IMG/VR virus record: IMGVR_UViG_3300002052_000043
Coordinates: 1-39,849 of that record
Length of the DNA: 39,849 bases
From: a virus
Strand: one strand, 5' to 3'
The notes beneath the pieces were generated by a model. That model did not search any database, was not told the DNA's origin, and saw only the letters and a program-made list of their open reading frames with translations. The position numbers and the translations under genes were made by a program. This document shows, in pieces, positions 20,488 through 29,642 of the stretch. How positions within the stretch are numbered: position 1 is the stretch's first letter; each line of letters opens with the position of its first letter.

Positions 20488-21210
20488 TTATATCCTTTTG
20501 AGTGTAAATTCAATGATCTCGGCTTCTTTCGGGATGTCCACCTCCACCTTATGAGTTATAGGTGATTTCAGCCATTCCCGCAATTGGTCTTCAGTACCAT
20601 TGAAAACATTATAGTCAAGCGACTCGCTTTGAACACCAATCGGCTTACCACTTGAGGTCCACTGCCAGAATGTCCATGTGTCCCATCCGCGCCCAAGGCT
20701 TGTCGGGTCTTTTTCTTGAGGTGCTTGTGAAGGGTCCCACTTCATCTGACCGGGCGGGACCGATAAGTATTCAGCTTCCCAAAGCGAATAATCTTTTTCC
20801 CATCCTGCGGGTGAGGGGAGTTGATTCCAGAACCACGACCCAGTATAAATGATTGGCCTTTGTCCAAGATGCTTTTCAACTTCAGTCAACCACTCTTCGG
20901 CATATCCTAAGACATTTTGTTCGGCATGAACTTCGATGTCACAAACAACAAGATCCACTTGAGATCCAAGATTTTGTAGGAACCAATCAACCTCTTTCAG
21001 CACCGCTTTGTTGCGCGGCCAGATGACATGATAAGCCCCAAAGATGAGATTATTTGCAACCGCCTGCGCGAGATTTCTTGAGTATTGCGGATCAATATAA
21101 CCCCATCCTAATGTACATCGTGCAACGATTCCACAGAATCCTGCTTCGGCAATCTTTTCGCCGTTTATATTTCCTTGATGCTTTGATACATCTACGAGTG
21201 TTGCTCTCAT
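20488..21210 (-). CDS. GH25 lysozyme (endolysin)
   Basis: 240 residues. TLVDVSKHQGNINGEK (Asp7), VCDIEVHAEQNV (Asp91, Glu93), IIYTGSWFWNQL, FWQWTSSGK and LDYNVFNG are the strand-end motifs of the GH25 (Chalaropsis-type) muramidase TIM barrel, which cleaves the MurNAc-GlcNAc bond of peptidoglycan. Nearly the whole protein is the catalytic domain; a short C-terminal extension is present. No signal peptide, so export depends on the holin. It follows the tail genes in the same leftward transcript. Confidence 0.92.
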   Translation of the reverse strand: MRATLVDVSKHQGNINGEKIAEAGFCGIVARCTLGWGYIDPQYSRNLAQAVANNLIFGAYHVIWPRNKAVLKEVDWFLQNLGSQVDLVVCDIEVHAEQNVLGYAEEWLTEVEKHLGQRPIIYTGSWFWNQLPSPAGWEKDYSLWEAEYLSVPPGQMKWDPSQAPQEKDPTSLGRGWDTWTFWQWTSSGKPIGVQSESLDYNVFNGTEDQLREWLKSPITHKVEVDIPKEAEIIEFTLKRI

Positions 21211-22460
21211 TACGTCCTCCCTAATCTATGCAGTTCTAAATCCTGCTGCGCAAGGTAAATATCGAGCGAGTTCGGTCGCCCAGTCGTGATCTCACAGGTC
21301 TCCTTGTCGTCGCGGTAGTTCGTCTTGGTGATCAGGAAAATAAGATCATCTGCGTCCAATGCGGGATCTTGCAGGAAATTCTCGATCCTCAAGCGCTTGC
21401 CAGCCTGGATCTGCGAAGCGGGAAGCAAGTCGCCACTCTTTTTACGAATATGGCCCTCAATCTTGATCGACCTAGCCATGTGCCAATAAGGATCTTTGTG
21501 CGCCTCGAGGAAGCGACGCCCGATATTCACGGCTACGGATTGATCAGCATGACCTATGCGAATCAGATAATCGCGCTGTCCCCAATCACTGATGCTGGTC
21601 GTGTCCTTCAAATTAGCATTATCATCTGGCGTTACCCACTGATTGAACCCCCGCTCATCGCGATATTGAACAACAATCCAGTTCCAAACATTGTTTTCGT
21701 CCGATCCGATATAGCCTTCGGAGATGTCGAAATTAGGTGCAAGATTACTCTCTTCTACCCGAACGGCATAATCATAATCAGTAAGCACCGGATACTGTTC
21801 AGCGAAAAGAATAGGCTTGCTGTCAGTTGAAAGATGCGATCCTCTAATGCCAACTGCCCATCTATTCTGTGAGCTGTCGCCATAACTTGCCGCCTCCTGC
21901 AGAATATCACCGATCGTTGGAAAACCATCAGCAATGATCGGCCTCAAGTCTAGTGTATTGCTTCCGATCAATGTCTCGTTGCTTGATAAATCTGTAAGCT
22001 CGGCGCGTAAGTCTCGAGCGATCTCATATAGATTGACGACATTCTTGCCCCCGGCTGGCGTGTGATTCATGGTGGCATAAACGGTGATATTTCTCATTTC
22101 GGCATATAGATCAAGCGAAGCAGTTGGAACAGTTTGGCTCCCTGCTAAAGAAACAATCTCGAAACTGAGTTCATTACATCCAGCAGCAGGTTCTACATTC
22201 TGGCCCGTATTGCTGCCCGTTGCATCAATAACGAAAAGATCAGTCGCATTCGCTTCATCTCGCAATCTCATCTTCCATGTCTGTCCGCTCGCTTCAAGAA
22301 AGTCATAATCATAATCGACGCGTCTTATGGTTTCGCCCGTAGGTGCGAGATAGGTCAAGCGTGCCGTATCATTGGCCGCCCATGTAACTCCTCCCTGCGG
22401 AACAAAACGCAGCATGTTCTCGCCTTGATCTTCATCGTATCGGATAACGTTCGTTTTCAT
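21210..22460 (-). pseudogene. Tail protein, C-terminal part, out of frame with its N-terminal part
   Basis: About 416 residues if started at the ATG 22460. It encodes the bulk of a tail or baseplate protein: TNVIRYDEDQGENMLRFVPQ, then repeated beta-rich segments (YDYDFLEASGQTWKMRLRD, HADQSVAVNIGRRFLEAHKD), and ends DLELHRLGRT. Removing one copy of the 25-base duplication at 22431-22480 joins it in frame to the upstream segment (22432-22881), giving about 552 residues with the run EQTNVIRYDEDQGEN. The downstream ATG arises inside the duplicated block and lacks a good ribosome site. The product would be a distal-tail or baseplate protein. Whether the shift is an error, a mutation or a switch is open. 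Confidence 0.6.
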
Positions 22461-22480
22461 CGTATCGGATAACGTTCGTT
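22431..22480. repeat. 25-bp perfect tandem duplication inside tail gene
   Basis: Bases 22431-22455 are repeated exactly at 22456-22480. Because 25 is not a multiple of three, the extra copy shifts the reading frame of the tail gene; removing one copy restores it. Such exact adjacent copies typically arise by replication slippage and can be lost in the same way. Confidence 0.95.
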
Positions 22481-22881
22481 TGTTCCGCTTGATAATCCAC
22501 AGGAGTCGACCACATCCATGTTTGTTCATCGGTCCTGGCGTCGGCATAAAGCCTTTGCAATCTCCGCGTGGCAAGTAGAGCGCCCCAATAACCTACGGCT
22601 TCGATTTCAACGCCTTGAGATGCTCGTTGGAGAGCCCGGCGCAAATCTGCAATCTTGCCTTCCCAGACCATTTCTAGCCCATTCATAATTACAAGCCGTT
22701 GGGCACCTTTGACAAACCAGCTCTGAGCAATATCGCGCGGAACATTCATCGAGGCATTTAGATAAAGACCGCCCGGATAACCTTTAGAAAAATTCAATCC
22801 CTCAATCAATTCCAGTTCTCCCATAGGATCATTGATTGGTGTCGTTCCTGTAGAATAAACCACCACTCGTAAATTATTCAT
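22432..22881 (-). pseudogene. Tail protein, N-terminal part, truncated by 25-bp duplication
   Basis: About 149 residues from MNNLRVVV, whose ATG overlaps the upstream stop (ATGA). It reads LELIEGLNFSKGYPGGLYL, then GLEMVWEGKIADLRRALQRA and VEIEAVGYWGALLATRRLQR, a beta-rich N-terminal domain of siphophage tail proteins. It stops after the frame shifts in the second copy of the repeat (TNVIRYDENERYPIR). The first copy's protein sequence TNVIRYDE is thus repeated in both fragments. The intact gene would belong between the LamG-domain tail protein and the lysozyme. Confidence 0.6.
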
Positions 22882-25316
22882 AATAAAGTCCAACGAGGTC
22901 TAATTTCTACCGATGTAAATGTCATCGTATCCGTAATTGTTAAAATTCCGGTGTCGTTCGCCATAATAATCCAGATATAATTGAGCTCTTCTGGTAACAG
23001 CTCTATTTTCCTACCTTTAGTTGGATATAAACTCAGCAACGATCCCGCACTATCTGTACGATAAACAGATTCCTTAGAAATAGTTAGATAATATGACGCA
23101 TATACATTACCATCTACATGGATTAGTTCTCCATTGAGCGCCATCAAAAAATCGCCACGGAAATTAGTCGGAAACGTTCCATCAGTAACTTCTATACCCC
23201 ATCGGCTTTGCTTTGTTGTATCATCAACAAATTTTGGATAATCAAAATACATTGAGCCGAGATAATACCATCGGAAACCATTTATAAGCACACAGTATTT
23301 TTGGTCTCCCTCAATGACATCTCCGCCAGGACCAAAATACATCACCGGAGTTATCCACACGTTCTCAGTCGCATCAGAACCCAATCTCCCAAAAAAGTGG
23401 ATGTCGCCACGGAACTCTTCGGGATAATCGGGATCTAAAGTTTCTACTACAGTAGCCGTTGAAACCGCCGTTTGCTCATATTGTCCGCCACTACATGCAC
23501 CATCAGATGTTCCTTGCATTTCTGCATACCACTGAGATGTTGGATACACAAACTTATTGTACGGCATCCGACATCTAGCGATATAAATACCGGGTAAAGA
23601 CTCTCCTGCTTTGAGCATCTGCATTTCGGTTTCAGCCTGTACGCTTCCCGGTATTCCCCCAATCACACAATAATTATCCCTCGTGCTGTCGTCGCAGTTA
23701 TCGACAACATCATCCCCATCCTTCGTCCACAGCCAGGGGATCGGAGATAGTCGCCGATCATCTTCCACATGCTCAAGTATGTTGGCATAATCATTGGAAA
23801 CTTCGGTTGCACTCATGGCTTGAGCAAAGGTTTCAAAGCCCATGAAGGTGCCACCCGCATGATCTGTAACGTCATTCTTCAAACCAATATAAAGATTTGT
23901 GCCGAACGCCGGAGGAGCATAAACTGATCCAGTCGCTATCTCTGAGCTATTTTTATAAATCTTCATCGTGCCGGGGCCATAGACATAATGAAAAATCATG
24001 ATGTCGCCAGCGGCGAAGGTTTGTGCAGCCGATTCGATATTATTGCCATTGCTGTCTTGAAACTTGAATTTATCGTCTGCATAATCAAAAAGGCCTCTAA
24101 AGGTAAGACCGGTCATATTGAAATGGAACAATGAATGCGAAATTGTGTTGGCATAATCTGTTTTCCAAACAATGCGGATCGTTCCTTCTGCATTATCTAA
24201 ACTATCGGCTGTCGCTATCTTCAATTGTGCTGCCGTCCTACTGCTAGTCGAGGCATGAGCCGTTCCTGACCATGAGCAGCCCAGCATATCACCATGACAG
24301 AGAGGTGTTGCATAGGCTTTTTCTTCGATCTGGAAACCGTCAGTATAAACGGTATAACCGCTCTTAATTTCTATTCCTGTTGCTGTTGCCGAGGCAATGC
24401 CTGTTACCGACGCGGTCAAGCGATAGATTCCATTTCCGATCAGGGTATAAGTTGTCGTCTTGGCCGATCCGTAATAAAGCTGCGCCTGCGTCGCGCTGAT
24501 AACTCCCCCATTCGGCAGCTTGGCGTAACAGCTCAATACATGTGCATTCGTATTGCCGACATCAATTGACTGTGTGAACTGCCCGCCACCACTCGGATCG
24601 GTCAGCTTGGCGCTTGATTTTCCGTGCGCGATAAAAGCTGGATCTGTGTTCTCAGTCGCGGTCAGGCTCGTCGCCGTCCATCCATTATTCCATGTCGAAT
24701 AGCCAAAGATCGGATTGGTCATTTTATTGGTGGTCGCTTCGGGGATGATCGTGCCTCGGCTGATTCCGTCCGTGGTCCCAATGATGTCTTCTAAAATCCC
24801 GCCAACTGCCGAGCCCAAACGCTGTTGAAGACCGAGGGCGAAGGGCTTGATCACCAGTTCGACTGGGCAGGACGGAAGGCCCATCCCACGCAAGGTCGCC
24901 ACGCCATACTGCGTCGATAATGACAACTTACCGCTCAGAATTTCATAGCGTAGGTTCGCTCCGTATTGGCCCCATAAGGGTTCAAAACCCACATCAGAAT
25001 TAGCACGATACTCAAAATAAACAGGGTTCGACGGATCACCCGCTTGATGTAAATACCACTGAAGATTTCCCGCTGCTCTTGCGATCTCGGCGTCGCTTGT
25101 ACCATCAATGTGAACGCCAAATGCCCATCGACGGTCCTGTGCCTTTTTACTAATCAAGCGACCACCGCCTAACCGATTAGCCGATGTTCCAGAACCAATT
25201 TGAACCACCTCATTAATCGAAGGTGGAACAAAGTCTGGACCAAGTCTATAATTGCCTGAATTCAGATCAAGTTCATTGTTCTTGTATGTCAATTTTGCAA
25301 TATAAGTCGTCGTCAT
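22878..25316 (-). CDS. Distal tail / fibre protein with carbohydrate-binding and LamG-like domains
   Basis: 812 residues. The first about 190 residues (IAKLTYKNNELDLNSGNYRLG, RLISKKAQDRRWAFGVHIDG, FEYRANSDVGFEPLWGQYG) resemble a tail protein of the distal-tail type. About 200-330 is a CBM-like module (NPIFGYSTWNNGWTATSLTA, GKSSAKLTDPSGGGQFTQS). About 365-500 resembles a LamG/concanavalin-like jelly roll (NAEGTIRIVWKTDYANTISH, MKIYKNSSEIATGS, GTFMGFETFAQAMSATEV). These modules bind sugars, so it likely contacts the host surface. It follows the tape measure gene and overlaps the tail gene after it. Confidence 0.6.
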   Translation of the reverse strand: MTTTYIAKLTYKNNELDLNSGNYRLGPDFVPPSINEVVQIGSGTSANRLGGGRLISKKAQDRRWAFGVHIDGTSDAEIARAAGNLQWYLHQAGDPSNPVYFEYRANSDVGFEPLWGQYGANLRYEILSGKLSLSTQYGVATLRGMGLPSCPVELVIKPFALGLQQRLGSAVGGILEDIIGTTDGISRGTIIPEATTNKMTNPIFGYSTWNNGWTATSLTATENTDPAFIAHGKSSAKLTDPSGGGQFTQSIDVGNTNAHVLSCYAKLPNGGVISATQAQLYYGSAKTTTYTLIGNGIYRLTASVTGIASATATGIEIKSGYTVYTDGFQIEEKAYATPLCHGDMLGCSWSGTAHASTSSRTAAQLKIATADSLDNAEGTIRIVWKTDYANTISHSLFHFNMTGLTFRGLFDYADDKFKFQDSNGNNIESAAQTFAAGDIMIFHYVYGPGTMKIYKNSSEIATGSVYAPPAFGTNLYIGLKNDVTDHAGGTFMGFETFAQAMSATEVSNDYANILEHVEDDRRLSPIPWLWTKDGDDVVDNCDDSTRDNYCVIGGIPGSVQAETEMQMLKAGESLPGIYIARCRMPYNKFVYPTSQWYAEMQGTSDGACSGGQYEQTAVSTATVVETLDPDYPEEFRGDIHFFGRLGSDATENVWITPVMYFGPGGDVIEGDQKYCVLINGFRWYYLGSMYFDYPKFVDDTTKQSRWGIEVTDGTFPTNFRGDFLMALNGELIHVDGNVYASYYLTISKESVYRTDSAGSLLSLYPTKGRKIELLPEELNYIWIIMANDTGILTITDTMTFTSVEIRPRWTLL

Positions 25317-27247
25317 ATTCCCACATATCCAGTGCCCGACATTCTTGCTTGCTCAGCCATCCTCCCAAGCTCGTATGAGATTTCCTGAGCGATCGCATGC
25401 CCATCCGCACCTTCGCCGACATGAACATGAATTTCACCAATGCTCATACTACTTGAGCTTGGACCATATTGACCCTGTGGTGTGACCGTTACCTGTTCAC
25501 CCGCGGTCGCAAAGAAAGATACTGGAACACGATCAACGCCTGGAGGTCCTTGAACAGTCCAAGTTCCACCTTGCTGTCTGCGCTGAGTTTCTGGAAGCGT
25601 AATGGGAATATCAACGCCGAGCTGCCGAAGGATGTAATAGGCCCGTTCAAGATCCTCAAGCCCCGTAATCTCAAGGGCGACTTCAGGCGTTACCTCTTCT
25701 GGCAAGTCCGTGAGCTTCGTGTCCAGTGTGCCCACGGCGGTCGCAAATTCATCGACCGTGATCTTGTCCGCGGCCAAAAGTTGCGTGAGCTCGCCCATGT
25801 TTTCCCACGCTTCACGAGTTGGCTCATCGATCAATCCCATCTGCTCGGCAAGTGCCCCAAGTGCTTCGGCCTGAACATCAATCGGTAAAGCCTCAAGTGC
25901 TCTAGCGGCCATGTTGAAAAGGATCTCTTGCGTGTTTCTCTGCCAAGCCTTTTTCTCTTCCTCAAGAGCTTTTTCACTGTCCTTAAGTGCTCCTTGTAAA
26001 TCTTCGAGATCGTCCGTCTTCCAAGATGGCACACGTTCAATATCGCCGTATTTAGCGATAAATTCATCTAATGCACTCTTGGCTTCATCGTATTCTGCTT
26101 GAAGATCGCGTAGTTTTTCTTCATGATCTTCTATGGATTGCCCCAATTCGACACCGATGAGATAGTTCAACTCCTTGATCTGGGATTCAGCTAACTCTTC
26201 GATCTCCTCGGCGGTCAATCCTGCCTGCTCGCCAACCGCCTCTAATCCGCCTTCTACTTCACCTAAAGAATCCCGCACCAACTTGTTGACATCATGGAGA
26301 TCCTGCTGGGTTTGTTTGAATTTGAGGACATTGATCCGTGCGTCAATTTCTTCTTTGGCTATTCCTCTATATCTCTCAGGGATACCCTCAAGTGATTCGG
26401 ACCATTCTTCAAGTGCTTCAATGGAGTTCCAGCGCTCATCCGTTTCCTGCTTGGAGGCTTTTTGGGCTTCCTGTACCGTCTTGATCCAATCATTTAGAGA
26501 TTCAACTGCGGGTGTTATTCCTTCGGCAATAGCAACTTTGAACGCATCGGTAATCTCGCCTATCGTGACCTTGAATTGAGCATACGTATCCGCTGCGCTT
26601 TCGGTCGTACCGCCCGCCTGTTCGATCAGCGTCCCGCCAGCCTCAATGGCCGCATTCAGCAGCGCCATCTTCTGCTCGGTGGCGGTCAGTTCTTTGGAGG
26701 TTTTGCCAAGTTTTTCCGCGTACTTTTCGTTGGCCTCACCGACCTTGATCGTGAGCCCGAGGTTATCCAAAATAAGCGGGGACGCTCGCTTGATGCCCGT
26801 TGCGAGGGACTGGTACATGAAGTTTGTATCGCCAAGAGCAGGATTTAGTTTGTTAGCAGCCTTGGCGATTTCCATGAGCTGAGGTGTTGCGCTGACAAGA
26901 GCCTGAGCAAGCTCTTCCTCTGCGCCCGCGGCGAGCGTCATCGTCGCCGACATCAGATCAATGTCTTTGATCGTCCCGCGTGATGCTGACCGCAGATCGT
27001 CAAGCAAATCGGGAGCAACGCCTACTTTTTCAAGAAAGAGATCAAAGGATTCCCGTGTCTGTGTGATGACCGCGCCCTGCTCAGCCCATTCAAAAGCCTT
27101 TTTAACTGTGATATTCATACCCATAAAGGAGACGCCCGTAAGCAGTGCAGTTTTGGCAAGAGAATTTAAATTATCTATTGCGGATTTCGTGCCTTTACGC
27201 GTCTCATCTATAGTTTTAATAATTAGTTGAACTTCATTGCCGGGCAT
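25313..27247 (-). CDS. Tape measure protein
   Basis: 644 residues. The N-terminus (VQLIIKTIDETRKGTKSAID) and an early hydrophobic stretch (LLTGVSFMGMNITVKKA) are followed by TREGFDLFLEK-type and AGAEEELAQALV helices and long coiled coils (LEEWSESLEGIPERYRG, HEEKLRDLQAEYDEAKSALD). This fits phage tail length tape measure proteins, which run inside the tail tube and set its length. 644 residues would correspond to a fairly short tail. Its ATG overlaps the stop of the tail chaperone extension (TAATG). Confidence 0.85.
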   Translation of the reverse strand: MPGNEVQLIIKTIDETRKGTKSAIDNLNSLAKTALLTGVSFMGMNITVKKAFEWAEQGAVITQTRESFDLFLEKVGVAPDLLDDLRSASRGTIKDIDLMSATMTLAAGAEEELAQALVSATPQLMEIAKAANKLNPALGDTNFMYQSLATGIKRASPLILDNLGLTIKVGEANEKYAEKLGKTSKELTATEQKMALLNAAIEAGGTLIEQAGGTTESAADTYAQFKVTIGEITDAFKVAIAEGITPAVESLNDWIKTVQEAQKASKQETDERWNSIEALEEWSESLEGIPERYRGIAKEEIDARINVLKFKQTQQDLHDVNKLVRDSLGEVEGGLEAVGEQAGLTAEEIEELAESQIKELNYLIGVELGQSIEDHEEKLRDLQAEYDEAKSALDEFIAKYGDIERVPSWKTDDLEDLQGALKDSEKALEEEKKAWQRNTQEILFNMAARALEALPIDVQAEALGALAEQMGLIDEPTREAWENMGELTQLLAADKITVDEFATAVGTLDTKLTDLPEEVTPEVALEITGLEDLERAYYILRQLGVDIPITLPETQRRQQGGTWTVQGPPGVDRVPVSFFATAGEQVTVTPQGQYGPSSSSMSIGEIHVHVGEGADGHAIAQEISYELGRMAEQARMSGTGYVGI

Positions 27248-27522
27248 TAGATGAAACCTTCTTTTCTTAGATACCCAAGTAACCGACGTTGGGAATGAGT
27301 CAAGCGGTGGATCTCCGCGCCTTTCAACCCGCGCAAATATCTCACCGTATCGTACACATTCCCTAATGCGGTCATCTCGGCCATCAGCGCAGCATCCTGG
27401 TCCAAGTAGCCTCCGTCCTTTGGTAAGGTTTGATATTCAAGACAGCGCCAGCGGAGTTTCAACGCTGGCGGCGGTTCTGTTCCCAAATCGAAGGTGTCAA
27501 CCGCCGCCTTTATACGTTTTTT
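27247..27522 (-). CDS. Tail assembly chaperone extension (-1 frame, GT-type)
   Basis: This frame is open from the slippery site (AAAAAAC, 27516-27522 on the minus strand) to the stop at 27247, adding about 89 residues (RIKAAVDTFDLGTEPPPALK, RWRCLEYQTLPKDGGYLDQD, AEIHRLTHSQRRLLGYLRKE). It has no ATG of its own; only a TTG at 27486 is available. Fused to the upstream gene by -1 frameshifting it forms a 188-residue product equivalent to lambda gpGT, made in small amounts and binding tape measure and tail tube. It lies directly between the short chaperone and the tape measure, the invariant position. Confidence 0.75.
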   Translation of the reverse strand, partial: KKRIKAAVDTFDLGTEPPPALKLRWRCLEYQTLPKDGGYLDQDAALMAEMTALGNVYDTVRYLRGLKGAEIHRLTHSQRRLLGYLRKEGFI

Positions 27523-27812
27523 GGAATGGCGTCAAGCCCGCTCATGTGAGTCAGGACTTTCGTGCCAACCCACAAAATAAGCCTTGTCAAAGCGGGATCT
27601 GTTTCCTTATCAATGTCGATCTCTTTGGGATCGGGCCACTGATCACACTTCCATCCATTGATGACCTGCAAAGCTCCCTCCCAATGTCTGATCCACATCT
27701 CTTGCCCGAATGCTTCACTGATCGCACTGAAATACGCGAGTTGAGTGCGAACGAGGATATGATCCGGTACGGAAAACTCAACGCCGTGCTGTTCGTTCTT
27801 GAACTCGGCCAT
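27510..27812 (-). CDS. Tail assembly chaperone (G-type, zero frame)
   Basis: 100 residues from MAEFKNEQHG, whose ATG overlaps the tail tube stop (TGATG). An alternative start MEREPYV at 27872 has a nearby TGGAGAC but would overlap the tail tube gene by 60 bases. The sequence (VRTQLAYFSAISEAFGQEMW, ALTRLILWVGTKVLTHMSG) is helical, as for tail assembly chaperones. It ends two codons after the in-frame slippery heptamer A-AAA-AAC. Function: keeps the tape measure in solution during tail assembly. Confidence 0.7.
   Translation of the reverse strand: MAEFKNEQHGVEFSVPDHILVRTQLAYFSAISEAFGQEMWIRHWEGALQVINGWKCDQWPDPKEIDIDKETDPALTRLILWVGTKVLTHMSGLDAIPKNV
27516..27522 (-). promoter_or_regulatory. Programmed -1 ribosomal frameshift site
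   Basis: On the minus strand the heptamer A AAA AAC lies in the exact X-XXY-YYZ phase of the chaperone gene (codons CCA AAA AAC GTA TAA). After slipping -1 the ribosome continues CGT ATA AAG GCG into the downstream frame. Downstream GC-rich GGCGGCGGTT and CCGCCGCC (27500-27470 region) can pair to form a stimulatory hairpin. Confidence 0.75.
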
Positions 27813-28225
27813 CAGGACAGAGCCACGCTGGTTCGGTTCACCGCTCCTGAAAACGTAAGGCTCGCGCTCCATGTCTCCAGGGTATCGGATGCGCCTGAAT
27901 ACGCGGGTGCGGTCACAAAAACCTCACCGTTGTAATAACGATTGGCGTAGGCTTGAAACTGAACCGTTTTGGTGATGGATGTCCGGTTTCCTACAAGCGG
28001 GCCGAAAATCCCATCTGTGGTCGAGTTGAGAAACCCATTCAAATCGATGGTCGCCCCGGCCATGCCTGGAAGATAGGTGCGCTCTTCATCGCTCAGCGCA
28101 CTGTCCTCGAGGATGTTGAGGGCTCCAGTAAGGCCTTGACTGTTGACGTGTGCCGTGATGTCTACCAGCGCGCCCGTGCTGTCGTCGATCTTGATTCCCA
28201 TATCCTTAAACAACAAATTCGCCAT
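27812..28225 (-). CDS. Major tail tube protein
   Basis: 137 residues, AAGGAGCAGGCAG upstream. The N-terminal LLFKDMGIKIDDSTGALVDI, then VFVTAPAYSGASDTLETWSA and a final SLTFSGAVNRTSVALS are typical of siphophage tail tube proteins, which stack as hexameric rings. The order tube - chaperone - tape measure (reading leftward) is the standard tail module. Confidence 0.75.
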   Translation of the reverse strand: MANLLFKDMGIKIDDSTGALVDITAHVNSQGLTGALNILEDSALSDEERTYLPGMAGATIDLNGFLNSTTDGIFGPLVGNRTSITKTVQFQAYANRYYNGEVFVTAPAYSGASDTLETWSASLTFSGAVNRTSVALS

Positions 28226-28397
28226 CTGCCTGCTCCTTTTCTTCGTATTTCGCCAGCTCGTTCCTTAGACGAGCTGCGGTTCGATGCCATGCTGTATTAC
28301 CCTGGCCCTGTTCGCTGAAGTGCCGCTCCCAGCGTTCGGCCTCGGCCAAATCTGCCAAGAGCTTCGCCGGTGGCTTACTCGGCGAACGCGACTTCAT
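28206..28397 (-). CDS. Small helical protein of tail module
   Basis: 63 residues from MKSRSPSKPPAK (AAGAG upstream), overlapping the previous and following genes. It is rich in Arg, Lys, Glu and Ala with an AEAERWERHFSEQGQGNTAW and ARLRNELAKYEEK helix, so a small helical protein, perhaps a minor tail or assembly factor. No family recognised. Confidence 0.5.
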   Translation of the reverse strand: MKSRSPSKPPAKLLADLAEAERWERHFSEQGQGNTAWHRTAARLRNELAKYEEKEQADGEFVV

Positions 28398-28821
28398 TTT
28401 GCTCTTGCCACTCAATGTTCACCTCCACCCGGAGCCACTGCGGGGCTCCGTCTGTGATCCACATCTCCATGATTTCAGCACTTGATCGCGGGTTGCCATC
28501 AAGTACAACATCCGAATCACCTAAAAATCTGTAAGGCAACAACCCATCGACAATTTCCTTATGCCACTTCAAAAGATCGGTGTAGCTTGTCGTATAGTTT
28601 TTCCATGACTGCCATATCTCGATCACCGTGGTCCAGTAGGCGCGATAGACGGTTGGCGAATCCCACGCTAATCGAAAAGGCCCCGGCCTGAGGATGGCAT
28701 AATGATCGGATTTGCCCTTGTTAAGGATGTCGTAATTTCCACGCGCAACATTGTTTGGCCCAAAGGTTGCCAATGCGTGAAGTCGCAGTTCAATCAGTTC
28801 TTCGCCGTCTTCGTATGCCAT
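28375..28821 (-). CDS. Tail terminator / completion-like protein
   Basis: 148 residues. LRLHALATFGPNNVARGNYD and FRLAWDSPTVYRAYWTTVIE then GDSDVVLDGNPRSSAEIMEM fit proteins placed between the head-tail connector and the tail tube gene. The pattern 'L.VevnieW.E' at the end is frequent in tail terminators and tail completion proteins. AAGGG precedes the start. Assignment depends mostly on position. Confidence 0.45.
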   Translation of the reverse strand: MAYEDGEELIELRLHALATFGPNNVARGNYDILNKGKSDHYAILRPGPFRLAWDSPTVYRAYWTTVIEIWQSWKNYTTSYTDLLKWHKEIVDGLLPYRFLGDSDVVLDGNPRSSAEIMEMWITDGAPQWLRVEVNIEWQEQNEVAFAE

Positions 28822-28830
28822 TGATAACCC

Positions 28831-29337
28831 TTACACATCAAACAAACCGCGCTTGAATTTGGGCTGCTCAAGATCGCTGTCGTCGGGATCCGCTCGATCT
28901 GCCTGTGCATCAAGCGCTGTGAACGCCAGCCCTTCGCTGGTCTTGTGGTCCACACCCACGCCAAGACGCTTGAAGCCCAGCGAATTTTCGTTCACAAACT
29001 CCTTAGCTTTTTTGTGCAGCTCCTTGATTGCCACAATGCGCGTACCCTGCGCGGTTGTAAAGCCGATCCCGCCCCTCGTCATCTCGACATATTCTGCGGA
29101 GCGAGCAACCACCCAATCGTCAATCAGAAGTTTAGCGGTCGTGTTGGTCACTGGCGTGGAAAAGCCCGCCCTTTCCAGGGCTACGTTCATCGTTGCACTC
29201 GCTCGATCAATGAACTTCTCAACCTCCGTACCAGTCGGGACCGTGCGCGTATTGAAGGTTGATTCGCCTTCGAGCAAACGCCGGGTGAGTGCAACGACCT
29301 CATCTACCGAACCATAGGAATCGTCTCTTATCGCCAT
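28831..29337 (-). CDS. Head-tail connector (adaptor) protein
   Basis: 168 residues from MAIRDDSYG with GAGGAG before it. Near the start, SVDEVVALTRRLLEGEST and VEKFIDRASATMNVALERAG match the four-helix bundle of HK97 gp6/SPP1 gp15-type connector proteins, which dock on the portal. The C-terminal third is more variable. It lies immediately before the tail completion gene and after a fibre-type gene in the transcript. Confidence 0.65.
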   Translation of the reverse strand: MAIRDDSYGSVDEVVALTRRLLEGESTFNTRTVPTGTEVEKFIDRASATMNVALERAGFSTPVTNTTAKLLIDDWVVARSAEYVEMTRGGIGFTTAQGTRIVAIKELHKKAKEFVNENSLGFKRLGVGVDHKTSEGLAFTALDAQADRADPDDSDLEQPKFKRGLFDV

Positions 29338-29339
29338 GG

Positions 29340-29642
29340 TCACTCCTCAGCCTCTATGTCCAGCCACGCCTCCAAGGTGTTGCCGCTATAAACCCATTTG
29401 AACTCTAGCCGATAATCTTCGCCTGCAGTCAAGCCAATGACCAAGGGCGAAGTGATCAAAACCCCTGTCGTGTCAATCGTTCCCGAAAGATTGGTCTCCG
29501 AAATATTTACACCGGTACTGTCTTTCAAGACACAAGTTGCATCACTTGAATAACCGCCCCAGTTGGTCGTGTCCAAGACATAAGCGACCCTTTCGTCTTC
29601 GCCCTGTTTATGTGGATTTTCTTTGACATGTCTTACGGTCAT
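29340..29642 (-). CDS. Small structural protein, beta-sandwich-like
   Basis: 100 residues. TCVLKDSTGVNISETNLSGT and ITSPLVIGLTAGEDYRLEFK have the alternating pattern of a small beta-sandwich resembling a fibronectin- or immunoglobulin-like module, typical of virion decoration domains. The stop overlaps the start region of the connector gene (TGACC ATG). It could be a head or neck accessory protein. No specific family recognised. Confidence 0.5.
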   Translation of the reverse strand: MTVRHVKENPHKQGEDERVAYVLDTTNWGGYSSDATCVLKDSTGVNISETNLSGTIDTTGVLITSPLVIGLTAGEDYRLEFKWVYSGNTLEAWLDIEAEE

